Shown here: positions 19,719 through 30,299 of the stretch, piece after piece | How positions within the stretch are numbered: position 1 is the stretch's first letter | Layout: the number at the start of each line of letters is the position of its first letter | NCBI GenBank assembly: GCA_024516035.1 | Contig: CM044958.1 | Coordinates: 7,646,771-7,710,770, forward strand | Length of the DNA: 64,000 nucleotides | Source: Bactericera cockerelli | Lineage: Eukaryota > Arthropoda > Insecta > Hemiptera > Triozidae | Reading direction: 5' to 3' | Position numbers and translations under genes: made by a program | Notes under the pieces: model-generated | What the model saw: the letters and a program-made list of their open reading frames with translations, nothing else | What the model was told of the DNA's origin: nothing | Databases searched by the model: none

Positions 19719-19957
19719 AGGATTGTACACACAACAACTGAGGTATATTGATGAGAGAAGAGAGGATATTGCACTCGGTCATATTGCCGATTGCCATAAT
19801 AAAGGCACGCTTAGTGAAACATTTCAAAGGAGTGAATTATGTAAGCTCCAACATCTGTGTCACGCGACTCACAAAAATTCAGACGGAGTGAGACAGATCA
19901 CGGTACTGCGCAACACAACAGTTACGTAACAAATTCGTCTTAGTAGCCTTTATAAGA
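19093..19957. other. HIF intron or upstream sequence, unassigned
   Basis: AT-rich sequence with a long A run at 19686-19717. The following 19718-19930 has no recognised motif. No PAS-domain exon was found here on the minus strand. Confidence 0.4.
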
Positions 19958-20030
19958 ATTGGGTGCAAGAGATAAGGATTGGGGGGAGAGTTTGCCAAAA
20001 GGCAATAACCCCGCCTTCAAGTAAGGACAT
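19958..20030. repeat. Hairpin module copy with internal insertion
   Basis: AATTGGGTGCAAGAGA, an extra TAAGGATTGGGGGGA, then TTTGCCAAAAGGCAATAACC and CCGCC...GGACAT. Confidence 0.6.
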
Positions 20031-20395
20031 CTGTATATATTTTATTAATTTTTTCTCAGTTTCTTCTGATTTTTTTTTTTCTCTCCTTATATTGTTTTCA
20101 ATTTTGTATATTAATTTGTAATTTTCTGTTTGTATATAATGTCCTTATTAATAAAGTATAAAATAATAATAACAATAATAATTAGGTATGTATGTAATTG
20201 AAATGTACCCTATTGTTCCATACATCACCATTAGACGAAAACTTCCTTTCTTTTTGTCATCTTCGAGAAATCGAAAAAGATATTCTGGAGTGTCTGTCTA
20301 TAGTTCAGAGAAACGAAAATTTTAGTATCACAAAGGCTTCATACATTTTTTTTAAAAATGAGTCTGACAAATGTTCAAGGCCCCATCAATAATCG

Positions 20396-20578
20396 GTCCC
20401 GGTAGTGAAGACATCGGTCTGGAAAACCAAAGGTCGCAAGGTCAAAACCCAGCTGGGACACGACAAGTGACCCGCTCATTCGGGATTTTGACCACAAAAT
20501 AACACGTCTTCGGCTTACAGCTGGAATAATGGGACTCATTAGTCTCGGTTGGGCGGTATAAATAAGGCGATATTGTTT
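20396..20578 (+). mobile_element. tRNA-derived SINE, family B, diverged
   Basis: GTCCCGGTAGTGAAGAC, box B GGTCAAAACCCAGCTGGGAC, then AACACGTCTTCGGCTTAC and GGGCGGTATAAATAAGGCG. Confidence 0.75.
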
Positions 20579-21683
20579 ATTTTTACCAAAAAATCATTTA
20601 CGGCGAGGTAGTGCAAGGATTATTTTCAGCAAAAGTTAAGATAGTTAAGAGGGAGGGCTAAGAGGCCGATATCAGGGGCCAAACGGTAAATAACTAAACC
20701 TATTGATCCGAAAATTTTGGGTTTGAACCCGCGACCGTGGCGAAATTTTCGGACATCTTTTTTCGCCCACTGGAATTTCTTGCCCTTAAATCCAAAATGA
20801 TAAATTTCGAAAGCAAGAAACTATAACAGAATAGACCTCCCCCTTGTCCAAACAAAGGAAGGAATTCAAAGAAAATACAAAAAACCCATTACGAAGGCAA
20901 GCAATGTGGTCTCTGAAGATCATAAATAACCTTCAAAAAAATATTTTTCTTCAAAGATTTCATGTAACACACAAGAATTACATCTTCTTCATAATGTGTG
21001 TGTGTTTGTCTGCCGATTACAACTTAAAAAAAAATGATTTTTCTAAAGATGAAAATGACAATAATCATAATAATAATAATCACATTATAATAATTACAGT
21101 AATAATACCTCAAGGCGAAAACATACGTCCATGAAGTAGTGCCAAAAACCAAGCGCGCTATTGAGTTGACTTTGTGCTGACGACGGTAAAACATAAATGA
21201 AATGCATACACACTCACACAAGGGGACGCCAGGCAGATTTCGAAAGTAAAAGAGCGAGAGAAAGTGAAATAATATTGTACGTTGAAAAAAAAAAAAAAAA
21301 AAATGTAAATAATAATAATTTAAAAAATATTGAACGTGGGTGGATTTTCAAGAGCGAAGAGATGAAAAAAAGAAGTATATTTTTATTATTATTAAATAAT
21401 TAATGCAATAATTGTAGAAAAGACTCAGTACTCCGGTTGAGTGCATCAGGGGTCATCTGTGATGTATCATTAAAAGTGACAAAAGAATGATGAAATATGG
21501 TGACGAAATAAAATTATCAAGCTCGTTGTTGCACATTTGAGAAGGGGGCTGACGACTGACGGCGCTAATAAACACGTCGCGAATATTATTATTATAATTT
21601 TATAGTCAATTCTCTATTACACATAATAAGTGCACGCAGGGACCTGAGAGTTTTCTATTATATCCAGGTTCAACCATCTGTCT
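20579..21683. other. Unassigned AT-rich sequence
   Basis: It contains a tRNA-like scrap (GGTTTGAACCCGCGACC near 20730) and simple A and AAT runs (21284-21320). No gene was recognised. Confidence 0.4.
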
Positions 21684-21894
21684 GTCCCGGTAGCTCAGTG
21701 GTAAAGGCGGCACTCTGTGAATCCAGATATTCCACAGGTCGTGGGTTCGAAACCCAGCCGGGCCACGACAAGTTATCCTCTCATTTGGGATTTTTACCAC
21801 TTAATAATACGTCTTGGGCTTACTGCTGGAATAATGGGACTTTAATAGTCTAAATCGGGCAGTCTAAATAAGGCGATATTATTATTATTATTAT
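21684..21894 (+). mobile_element. tRNA-derived SINE, family B, full length
   Basis: GTCCCGGTAGCTCAGTGGTA head, box B GGTTCGAAACC, end CGGGCAGTCTAAATAAGGCG then (TTA)n. The end here shares GCAGTCTAAATAA with the LINE tail at 44380. Confidence 0.85.
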
Positions 21895-21957
21895 TTAAAA
21901 AAAAAACCATATTATGTGGACACACTCAATTAAATGAGTACCTAAATAAATGAAAAA

Positions 21958-22128
21958 AGCGCACGAATGACTCAGTGTTTAAGCACTCGTGTTCCACTCG
22001 GAAGGTCTCGGGTTCGAACCCTCGCGCCGACAAATATTTGTAATATTCAAAATTTGGTTACAGTTGTTTGTAAGGGACACCTTAGCGACCCAGCCTCAAA
22101 ACGGGAAGTATTATGTCTCTTCTCGCCC
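21958..22128 (+). mobile_element. tRNA-derived SINE, family G
   Basis: ATGACTCAGTGTTTAAGCAC, box B CGGGTTCGAACCC, body AAAATTTGGTTACAGTTGTT, end AACGGGAAGTATTATGTC. Confidence 0.75.
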
Positions 22129-22890
22129 ATCAGAGGGAATATATACCTACTACGGGATGGGCAAGCTATACAACACAGCCCACAAGCTTCTACAGTAGTT
22201 CTTGTTTCATGGCAACGAAATATAAAAAAAAGAACCAATCTTTTTTTTTTTAACTACCTACCAAAGACTATTCCTATGGAGTGGGTACCTATCTCTATCG
22301 CACCTACCAAAGACCAAAGACTTTTCTAAGCCTGGCCATTCAGAGGGGGAATGCAGCCAGCATTGCCGGCTCATTCCCCCTCACAAATTCACTGAATGAA
22401 GTGTTTGTGTTATAGTTCAATAATTTTTTTAAGTAATAATTACCAAAGACTACCTATCCCTCATGCGAATAACGAAGTATAAACCACAAGATACCTCTCT
22501 GCTACACGAGGAAAACCAGACCCGGGGAGCCGGTTTTCAATACAGGCTGGCACCCATGACCTGATCCAGGCCTATCTATCTCGTAAGAGATTCTGACGAG
22601 TCAAAACCTGCTCCAGAAGAAACTCGTTGAGAAAATATCGCCCAATTATTCGGCTGAGAACCAACCGTTCTCGCACTTGTTAATTACGATAATTATTTTA
22701 CTTTCCACGGAAAATACAATAAAATAAATAAAAACCAGTGAGATGAGAATTCATTGAGTAAATAAACGCGGGGTGTGATTATTTCATTAGGTACAATATG
22801 TACGATTGTACATATAATAGATAAGTACAAGTGTGTGTCTTCATTATTTGTTAGAAGGTTCTGATTAGAAGTCCTAAGGAAACCAATTGT
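22129..22890. other. Unassigned sequence
   Basis: No gene or clear family. Short direct repeats CCTACCAAAGAC are present around 22258-22320 and again at 22442. Confidence 0.4.
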
Positions 22891-22990
22891 GCACTGGTAG
22901 TCAATTGTTTAAAGCGCTAGTCTGGTAATTCAGTGGTTCGAATTCCACCTCATGCATAAATTCTTCCTCATTAATTTGAGTTTGGTAATG
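22891..22990 (+). mobile_element. tRNA-derived SINE, family A, 5' part
   Basis: GCACTGGTAGTCAATTGTTT, CTAGTCTGGTAATTCAG, box B GTGGTTCGAATTCC. The copy is truncated after TTTGAGTTTGG. Confidence 0.75.
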
Positions 22991-22995
22991 GTTTT

Positions 22996-23055
22996 ACTGT
23001 CTTTTTTTGGAGGTACTTAAGTGGGGAAAAGACAGTAGAACCACTAGCACCGAAT
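22996..23055. repeat. Inverted repeat hairpin
   Basis: GGTTTTACTGTCTTTT is mirrored by AAAAGACAGTAGAACC across about 25 bases. Confidence 0.65.
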
Positions 23056-24022
23056 TTTCCCTGTTGCCAGATCCTGTCAGATTCGACAGCATTCATAAAT
23101 ACAGGTTTAAGTGCTCAGAGCCTTTCGCGTAGCCATAAACAGAAGCTACTGTTCTAGCACAATCTCACTCACCAAGCTGGGACGCTCTATTTACAAAACC
23201 CTAATCAAGTCCGGAATTTCCTATGTGCTAGTTTTCGTAACCTACATGATTATAAAACTAATCAGTTTATTGTTTGTAAACACTTGAAATATAACTGATG
23301 CTTACTAATATACGTATTGTGTTATTATCATTTATATTATTATTATTTTACAATTTATTAAAAAGGACATATTATTATACATATATGAAACACAGATATA
23401 AGTACAAATTAATATACCATATGAAAAGAAGTAAAAAGGGAAAAAATGAAGAAAAAAGAAATAGATAAATACATATATGTCCCAACTAAAGGGTGGGGTT
23501 ATCGCCTTTGGCAATCTCTTCTACCCAACCCTTGAGTTCGTTTTTTGTAAAAAGAAATATATTTTTTTGCTCTGATTTCAATTATTCTGATTTCATATTT
23601 CTGGACGTTTCATAACCTCCAGAGGAACTTTGGGTTTGTGTCTGTTTGTCGGTCTGTTATTTTGGACAAAAAAGTCCAAAAATAAGGTCCACGACTTGCC
23701 GATACAGAATTTTTTATACAATTTAGAATGTAGAAAAAACGGTATTTAACCAATTAAAAGAAGTTTAAAGAAAATCGATAAAGCGGTTTTGGAGATGAAA
23801 GTGATTTAGTATAAAATCTCTAAATTACCACGTGTATACATAGAAAGTGAAACAATCACGAGGAAGTATTGTGTCCATAATAAAATTGGCAGTGTATTTT
23901 TTTTCCACAAGGGCCGTTCATTGGACTTTCACCGAGTGGAGGGTCGTAATTTTATGGAATGGTCGTAATTTTTAGACGAGTAACCCTTATCGGTGGTTGA
24001 ATAGAAGCGATAAACAAGTAAA
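23056..24022. other. Mostly unassigned; one hairpin module at 23480-23534
   Basis: The module reads AAAGGGTGGGGTTATCGCC-TTT-GGCAATCTCTTCTACC. The rest shows no recognised family or coding signal. Confidence 0.5.
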
Positions 24023-24285
24023 TGCACATAAGTGCCCCCCATAGTCCTAAGCTAGAGCATATCAAACAACACACTACCCCTTGTGCTCAGAACATAAGTG
24101 CTATCTATAGTCATAAGCTAGAGCATATCAAACAACACACTACACCTTGTGCTCAGAACATAAGTGCTCCCTATAGTCCCAAGCTAGAGCATATCAAACA
24201 ACACACTACACCTTGTGCTCAGAACATAAGTGCTCCCTATAGTCCTAAGCTAGAGCATATCAAACAAAACACTACATATACTGAA
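24023..24285. repeat. 66-bp tandem repeat, 4 copies
   Basis: Units contain CTAAGCTAGAGCATATCAAA and CCTTGTGCTCAGAACATAAG. The 66-bp period keeps one frame open for 22-residue repeats (SPKLEHIKQHTTPCAQN). I see no start context or homology that would make it a gene. Confidence 0.85.
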
Positions 24286-24593
24286 GCGCAACAACATATA
24301 TCCCATTTGGCAAACAAATCCGCGTTTACTTCATTGATGCTGCCGGTCCAAATGTTGGCGAAAATTGGAGAATTGTCTAGAAAAAAAAGTGCACGTTGCA
24401 TTTCGCGAAAAATTGCGAAATTCGAAATGAGATAATATGCACGCTAATGTTTTGCGGCCATGGTGCAGTGAGCTGCAATTATTTGAATCCGCGAGCGTGG
24501 AAATGCAATTCGAAAGCAGTGATTCGGAGGCACACGAGGCGAAATGGCGAGAGAGTGGCTCTTATTATTATTTTTAATTATCTGGTAAATTTA

Positions 24594-24735
24594 CCGACCT
24601 CAGTAGCTTGATCGATCAAACGGCGGACTTCTAACCTGAAGGTCGGTGGTTCAAGTCCCGGATTCAGCGTACATTTAGTAAAGCGAGTTTGAGTGGTTGT
24701 GATATCACGAAAATGATTCAGAGAAATATGACAAC
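24594..24735 (+). mobile_element. tRNA-derived SINE, family D
   Basis: GACCTCAGTAGCTTGATCGA, box B GTGGTTCAAGTCCCGG, then AGTAAAGCGAGTTTGAG, GTTGTGATATCACGAAA. This is the clearest forward copy. Confidence 0.85.
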
Positions 24736-25071
24736 TTTTTATCTGGTAAATTTGGTTTTGAAATTTTGAAGAAAAAAAATTGATGACCTACCAAACCCTA
24801 CTAAAAAGCTTTATAATTACGTATTTTCTTCTTTTTTTTGTTTACGTTCTTGACTGACTGTTTAAATTGAATCAACAGCCCATCGCTGCGCCGCGCGCGG
24901 CCGCAGTAGAGATATGGTGAACGATTGCGATTCTTTTTGAGCCAATAGTTCCAAGTTCTAATCCCGACTAGGGCGTAATTTTTGGATAAAATTGTCTGAT
25001 TACAAATGCTCCATTTTTTCCTTTGCTTATCCTATAATAAGGAAAGTATTGTATTTTTTTTTTTTTTGTTC

Positions 25072-25122
25072 TAACGTCGCTTTCAACTGCATGGTCATAT
25101 CACGACGGGGGTTTTACCAACT
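25072..25122 (-). mobile_element. 5S-SINE tail fragment
   Basis: AACGTCGCTTTCAACTGCAT then GGTCATATCACGACGGGGG: the 3' region of family L on the minus strand. Confidence 0.65.
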
Positions 25123-25527
25123 GAAATGTCTGCAAAAGGAAAATCAAACCCATAGATTAGATGAGAATAACTTTCACTCACTCCGCCATTTTTAAGTGTC
25201 GACCATTCTCGTCAACGATACATGATTTTTCCCTTTCAAGTGTCGACCATACTAGTTAACGAGACATGATTTATTCCCTATCACGAGTGTTAAAAACAAA
25301 TTTTCCATTCTCACCTAATTATTCGGATATTGTGTGGATTATCTAACTAATGGAATGAGTACCTACATGTATACACTAGTATAGACATACTAAGTGAGGA
25401 CATTGCATGTTATGGACTTGAGATTATCTAATTGCTAAACATAGCACATGTATCAGTAGTAAGAGAAATACAAGCGTTATGTCTGCGGTAGTGAAACTAG
25501 GTCGGGTACTTGTGAGTTCCCAACGAA

Positions 25528-25765
25528 CACTTGAGGCTGGCATTTCCGGCTCTACCCAGGCTGGGTGAGGTTAATGCGGGTGTAGCTGGTGCGATTCCTA
25601 GCGAATGGAGGACGTTAAATCAAATAGATTCGTTGACGTTAGGAAGGGCATCTAGCCGTAAAACTATGTCACAACTAACCAACCTTAACCATGAGGTTGA
25701 ACAATGCCGACCCCAAGTAGGTTTCAGAAAAGGCAAAGTGAAAGAAGAAGAAGTGGAGTGTTCAT
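25528..25765 (+). mobile_element. 5S-SINE related tail with GGAAGGGCATCTAGCCGTAA motif
   Basis: CCCAGGCTGGGTGAGGTTAA (family L body), then GTTAGGAAGGGCATCTAGCC and CATGAGGTTGAACAATGCCG. The GGAAGGGCATC...CCGTAAAA stretch resembles the 3' tail of RTE-type LINEs that is shared by many SINEs. Confidence 0.6.
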
Positions 25766-25966
25766 AGATATAATATAGGCAGTTGTTAGAGCTTTGATGT
25801 CTGACTATATCTATCTATGACACTACAAGCACATTTCTAAAGTGTACAGGTGAAGAAGGGGAGGAAGATTTATAATATAATTACTATGTACATAATAATT
25901 ACTATGTACATAGTAATTTTACTACACCACCACACACGAGCTATGTACAATATATGTCTCGCTAGA

Positions 25967-26170
25967 GGACTATAAACTGAGAACAGACTAGCCAACCCTA
26001 ACAAGCAAGGCTAGCTTGTAGTTTCCCCAGGGTTTGATGGCTTATAAAGAAAAAGTCCAAGTTCTCACGATGGTTCATCACACATAGAGATATGGGGCGT
26101 AGAACGAGTCAGCTTTTCTCTTGAGTTTGGCTGGAGACCATCACTCCCCCCAGCTGTAGCCCAGCTGATT
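25967..26170 (+). mobile_element. Dispersed repeat family K
   Basis: CGCTAGAGGACTATAAACTG, GGTTTGATGGCTTATAAAGA, GGCTGGAGACCATCACTCC: second copy of the 11408 repeat, with longer 5' sequence. Confidence 0.55.
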
Positions 26171-26768
26171 ACAAAAATAACAACATGTACAATATTGTAC
26201 ATTTATGTACATGTTTTCAATTAACCTAATTAGGAAGCATTCAGAAGGAGATTACCTACAAGCATAATTCATTCAAGCAAACTACACCATAGCTTCAATG
26301 GTGCATATTTCACCATCGTATAATTTAGTTACAATTTCGGAAAAACAAGCTGTGAATTTTTTTTAGTTATCATGTATGTACTTGTACATATAAGTTATCA
26401 TTTTTGTATAATTTTCTAAGTAGACATATTTCGAAAATTATTTCGCCGCCATCACCAAAAAAAAAGAGAAGATTGTTAAGTCTAAAGTCTTCACTCGTAC
26501 CAGTCCTAGTACCTATTGTTGATTGATAGAATTACATTTATAAGCTGTTATTATTATTATTGAGTAACATCATTATCAGAATAATCAATATAAGTAGGTA
26601 TTTTAGGTAGTACAGGGGGGTCAAAAAGTACTTTCCTATATGTAAAATATTCTCATCTGTTGTAAGTACATTTGTAATACCGAAAAATGATTTTCTAATA
26701 GTCTAACTTGCAAGGCTTAGGGGAATTCAGTCCTACTCAAAATTTAGTCCTACACAGTGATCAAAAAT

Positions 26769-27040
26769 AAATTTCAACCAAAAGTTTCATGGTTCGTCTG
26801 GTGTATAAAATTAATTACCATACCAATTTTCAAGTCTCTTGCTCTTACCGTTCTTGAGATATCCTGTTCACACACACACAGGCACACACACAGACACACA
26901 CACACACAGACAGACGCACGGACCAATGGCTGAAAACCACTTTTTTGGTATCCTGAGGCTATGATTCGTTCAGAAATGTGAAAAGCTGGGTAGGTCAAAT
27001 TTTCGACGAATACAATACTTTCCTTATTATAGGATAAGGA
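26769..27040. mobile_element. Repeat family R1, partial
   Basis: TTCAACCAAAAGTTTC, (CA)n tract, GACGCACGGACCAATGGCTG, end ACTTTCCTTATTATAGGATA AGGAAAGTA. A stand-alone terminal palindrome of the same kind is at 27122-27151. Confidence 0.75.
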
Positions 27041-27305
27041 AAGTAAAAAAAACCAATGATAATGAGTTTTATAGTATAAGCAAATTGACTGACATATTAT
27101 TGTAAGCCTTACGTAAAAAATACTTTCCTTATTATAGGATAAGGAAAGTAAAAATCTTCGTAACACAGTTGCAATTTATTTTAATCTTTTCTTAAAGTTT
27201 AAAAATAATTCATGAAAAATAATTTTTTATACAAAACAATCAGCAATAAATTATTAACAGAGATAAAAAATTAACAATAATTACAAAATAAAATATAGAA
27301 GAAAA

Positions 27306-27952
27306 AAATCTGGTGTAAACATCACACGACTTTCCTTCCCCCAAAAAGGAGTCGAATTCCGCCACTGGTGACTCAACGGTAACAGATAACTAAAAAACAA
27401 TACCAAATTCGTAATCAGCACTTTAAAATAATTGAATTTGATATGTCACAACCCCCATCTAGGATGAATAATAAAAAAGTTAGTCAAAGCGGGTCTCCCC
27501 AAAATACCGGTAAATTGGAGTCGAGGTCCAAAAAGTTCAAGATATCAAAAAAATGATCAGAATAGACCCCTATTATTTTTTTAATCTAATAAAATGTTGT
27601 TCTTCAACTTTTTTTGTATCTTTAACCAATTCAAAGAAGCGGCGCTTGCGGCTAATATTTGCGGCCCTGCGGCCGAGGGATGCGGCCGATTTTAACAAAA
27701 AGTTTCGTGGTTCGTCTGGTGTATAAAATTAATTTCCATACCAAATTTCAAGTCTCTAGCTCATACCGTTCTCGAGATATCCTGTTCACAGACACACACA
27801 CACACACACACACACACAGACGCACGGACCAATGGCTGAAAACAACTTTTTTGGTATCCTGATGCTATGATTCGTCCAGAAATGTGAAAAACTGGGTAGG
27901 TCAAATTTTCGACGAATACAATACTTTCCTTATTATAAGATAAGGAAAGTAA
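27306..27952. mobile_element. Repeat family R1, full-length copy 2
   Basis: Collinear with 12009-12680: CATCACACGACTTTCCTT, GGTGACTCAACGGTAACAGA, GCGGCC palindromes, (CA)n, and end GATAAGGAAAGTAAAA. Divergence is modest. Confidence 0.8.
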
Positions 27953-27959
27953 AAAATTT

Positions 27960-28022
27960 AAATTTACAATTGTCTTGTAATCCGGGGCGAAGTTAGTGCC
28001 TTAGGCATTCCCTGCCACATGA
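27960..28022. repeat. Hairpin module copy
   Basis: GGGGCGAAGTTAGTGCC-TTA-GGCATTCCCTGCCAC, preceded by CAATTGTCTTGTAATCC as at 13460. Confidence 0.65.
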
Positions 28023-28402
28023 CTTTGCTCACAAGTTAATAAATATTCACATAGGAAAGGTACCGTTTGACCACCCTGTATATTCATGATAGTACTACAG
28101 CCATTAGCATAATCACTATCAGCACCTGTCATCCTTCATTCAAGCTCACCAGGCCACACAGGCGAATTAACGAGAAAATCAATTTAGAGTTGGAAAAACG
28201 AAAAAAAAAACTACTCCGCTAATCCTGGCCTTGTATACAGGGTGTAACCCTCGATTGATATAATAAAAATAATCTAATGGGTTGGAGTAGTCACCGTGGC
28301 AGAGTGAGTTAGCGCGCTAGGCATTGCACGCACGGTGACCTGGGTTCATGCGCGGATATAGCCCTCTTGTACTGGGGGGGCACGATCGCACAATATACCT
28401 AA

Positions 28403-28433
28403 CTAGCGGGTTGCACCCGCCGCTTCGCAAGCC

Positions 28434-28528
<95 letters not shown>

Positions 28529-29045
28529 AAATGTCAATATTTTTCGTGTCACCCATCCATTTCTTGTCCTTACTGGAGCTCAAGAATGGATCATCAGAAA
28601 TTCGCGATCAATGTGTCAAATGAAGCCTGCAACCCTTGCAAAAACATTCTCGTTTTGAGTTGATATTTTGTCACGACATATTTCGAGAAAAAATGTCATT
28701 CAGGTCAAAAAACGTCATAAAATGGATGGGTCATTTTATGACCTTACTCAACGTAGCTCAAGAACGGCTCACCAGAATTTTGTGATTGATATATCAAATG
28801 AAAACTTGAACCTTTGCTTAATTAAAACTTTGACTTTTTGAGTTGATACGCCGCCGCCGTGAAGCCGTTACGACAAATTTTGAAGAAAAAAAATGTCATT
28901 TCGGTCGAAAAAAGTGATTTTTTTGTGTCACCCATCCATTTTTTGTCATAACCCCGTGTAGCTGAACCATAGAGATATATTCCCTGATCCAAATGGAGCT
29001 ATAGGTAAAATTTCAGGTTTCTCGGACAATCTGTGTGGATTTGAC
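28403..29045 (-). mobile_element. Helitron nested inside the hAT element
   Basis: On the minus strand it ends GCGAAGCGGCGGGTGCAACC CGCTAG before T, identical in design to the Helitrons at 47788 and 48741. It shares their interior (GAAACCTGAAATTT, GATCAGGGAA, a (GT)n tract before the end). The 5' TC end is eroded near 29045. Confidence 0.8.
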
Positions 29046-29067
29046 AACTTTATTATTTAGTTATTTC

Positions 29068-29577
29068 TTATTGGTCTTAGAATTGTGAATTATTTTGGGT
29101 CCCGTGCACCCCTAACTTATTTAGATTTTTTTTACGGGATTAGTCTTAGAATTGGGAATTATTTTGGGGCCCGTGCACCCCTAACTTATTGATATCTTTT
29201 TTTTACGGGATTAGTCTTAGAATTGGGAATTATTTAGGGCCCGTGCCCCCCTAACTCATTGAGATCTTTTTTTAAACGGAATTAGTCTTAGAATTGGGAA
29301 TTATTTTGGGGCCCGTGCCCCCCTAACTTATTGATATCTTTTTTTTACGGGATTAGTCTTAGAATTGGGAATTATTTAGTGCCCGTGCCCCCCTAACTCA
29401 TTGAGATCTTTTTTTTTTAACGGTATTAGTCTTAGAATTGGGAATTATTTTGGGTCCCGTGGCCCCCTAACTTATTGAGATCTTTTTTTACGGGATTAGT
29501 CTTAGAATTGGGTATTATTTTGGGGCCCGTGCCCCCCTAACTCATTGAGATTTTTTTTTTTACGGGATTAGGCATAA
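29068..29577. repeat. ~62-bp minisatellite, about 8 copies
   Basis: The unit is GATTAGTCTTAGAATTGGGA, ATTATTTTGGGGCCCGTG, CCCCCCTAACTTATTGAGAT, then a T run. Variation is mostly in T-run length. Confidence 0.9.
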
Positions 29578-29983
29578 TGAAATTTGAGAAACACCGCTTC
29601 CCGAAAAAATCTGGGGGGGCACGTGCCCCCCGTGCCCCCCCCTATATCCGCGCATGCCTGGGTTCGATCCCCAGCGGGGCAGGATTTTTTCTGCTCTGTA
29701 CTTGGGTGTTCGGGGTCCACTCATACCTCGTGAGGAAAAATGGGTAGCTGCTTTAAAGTTAGCAGCGACCAGTGGCGGAATTATAGGTAAAGTAAGATAT
29801 TGGGATATTAAAGATATGGAAAAGTCCTGTAGTTCTGCGCTACCCACTAAAATTGTGATATAATAACACAAAGAAACACATTAATTTTATAATAATGTAA
29901 TTCTGACTTTTGAGAATTTCGGCGGAAAGAAATGAACTCCGCAGTTGATTCCGATACTCTTACTTCAACATTTAATAATAATA

Positions 29984-30160
29984 ACACCATTTAGTGAAAG
30001 ATAACCACCGCGCGAGGTCAATGCTCTGAGCATTTTCTACCACCTATCTGTCAGAGTCTTATTATTATGTGGTCACAAACTCAAAAGAATGAGGAAAAAT
30101 TACGGATCCTTACGCCACCTGGGTCACCAGACTAGAGCGTTAACCACTTGACCACCAGTC
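29984..30160 (-). mobile_element. tRNA-derived SINE, family A
   Basis: Minus-strand copy with its hairpin converted to a perfect palindrome AATGCTCTGAGCATT. It keeps GTGGTTAACGCTCTAGTCTG and TGACCACATAATAATAAG. Confidence 0.8.
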
Positions 30161-30299
30161 TATTTCACAGCTGGTCCCTAACAAGAACCTTGTTAAGGGC
30201 GCCAACGATTTTTTTGGCCTGAGATGTTTGATATTGAACCTTTTTGCTTTCTTTTACCTATAAGGTAAAGAAAGTGTTGTTTTCGGTCGGTTTTTTAAC

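Larger units (their letters stand above)
26613..28078. mobile_element. Composite element with TA-flanked inverted ends
   Basis: The left end CAGGGGGGTCAAAAAGTACT and the right end (reverse) CAGGGTGGTCAAACGGTACC continue in parallel for about 40 bp and are flanked by TA, as expected for Tc1/mariner-type elements. The interior is mainly two family R1 copies and a hairpin module; no transposase. Confidence 0.6.
28347..29656. mobile_element. Non-autonomous hAT-like element, 1310 bp
   Basis: Inverted ends CATGCGCGGATATAG and CTATATCCGCGCATG, with perfect 8-bp target duplications CCTGGGTT at 28339-28346 and 29657-29664. It has no transposase. The interior is filled by a reversed Helitron and a GC-poor minisatellite. 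Confidence 0.9.
28288..29880 (+). mobile_element. tRNA-derived SINE, family E, split by a hAT-like insertion
   Basis: The head 28288-28346 (TCACCGTGGCAGAGTGAGTT, AGCGCGC) resumes at 29657 with the duplicated CCTGGGTT and box B (GGTTCGATCCC). It then continues GTACTTGGGTGTTCGGGG, CCTCGTGAGGAAAAATGGG and CGCTACCCACTAAAATTGT. Confidence 0.9.

Noticed and set aside
22047..22238. Minus-strand frame with cysteine residues overlapping SINE G
   Set aside because: Lies within a SINE and continues into unrelated sequence; no recognised domain.
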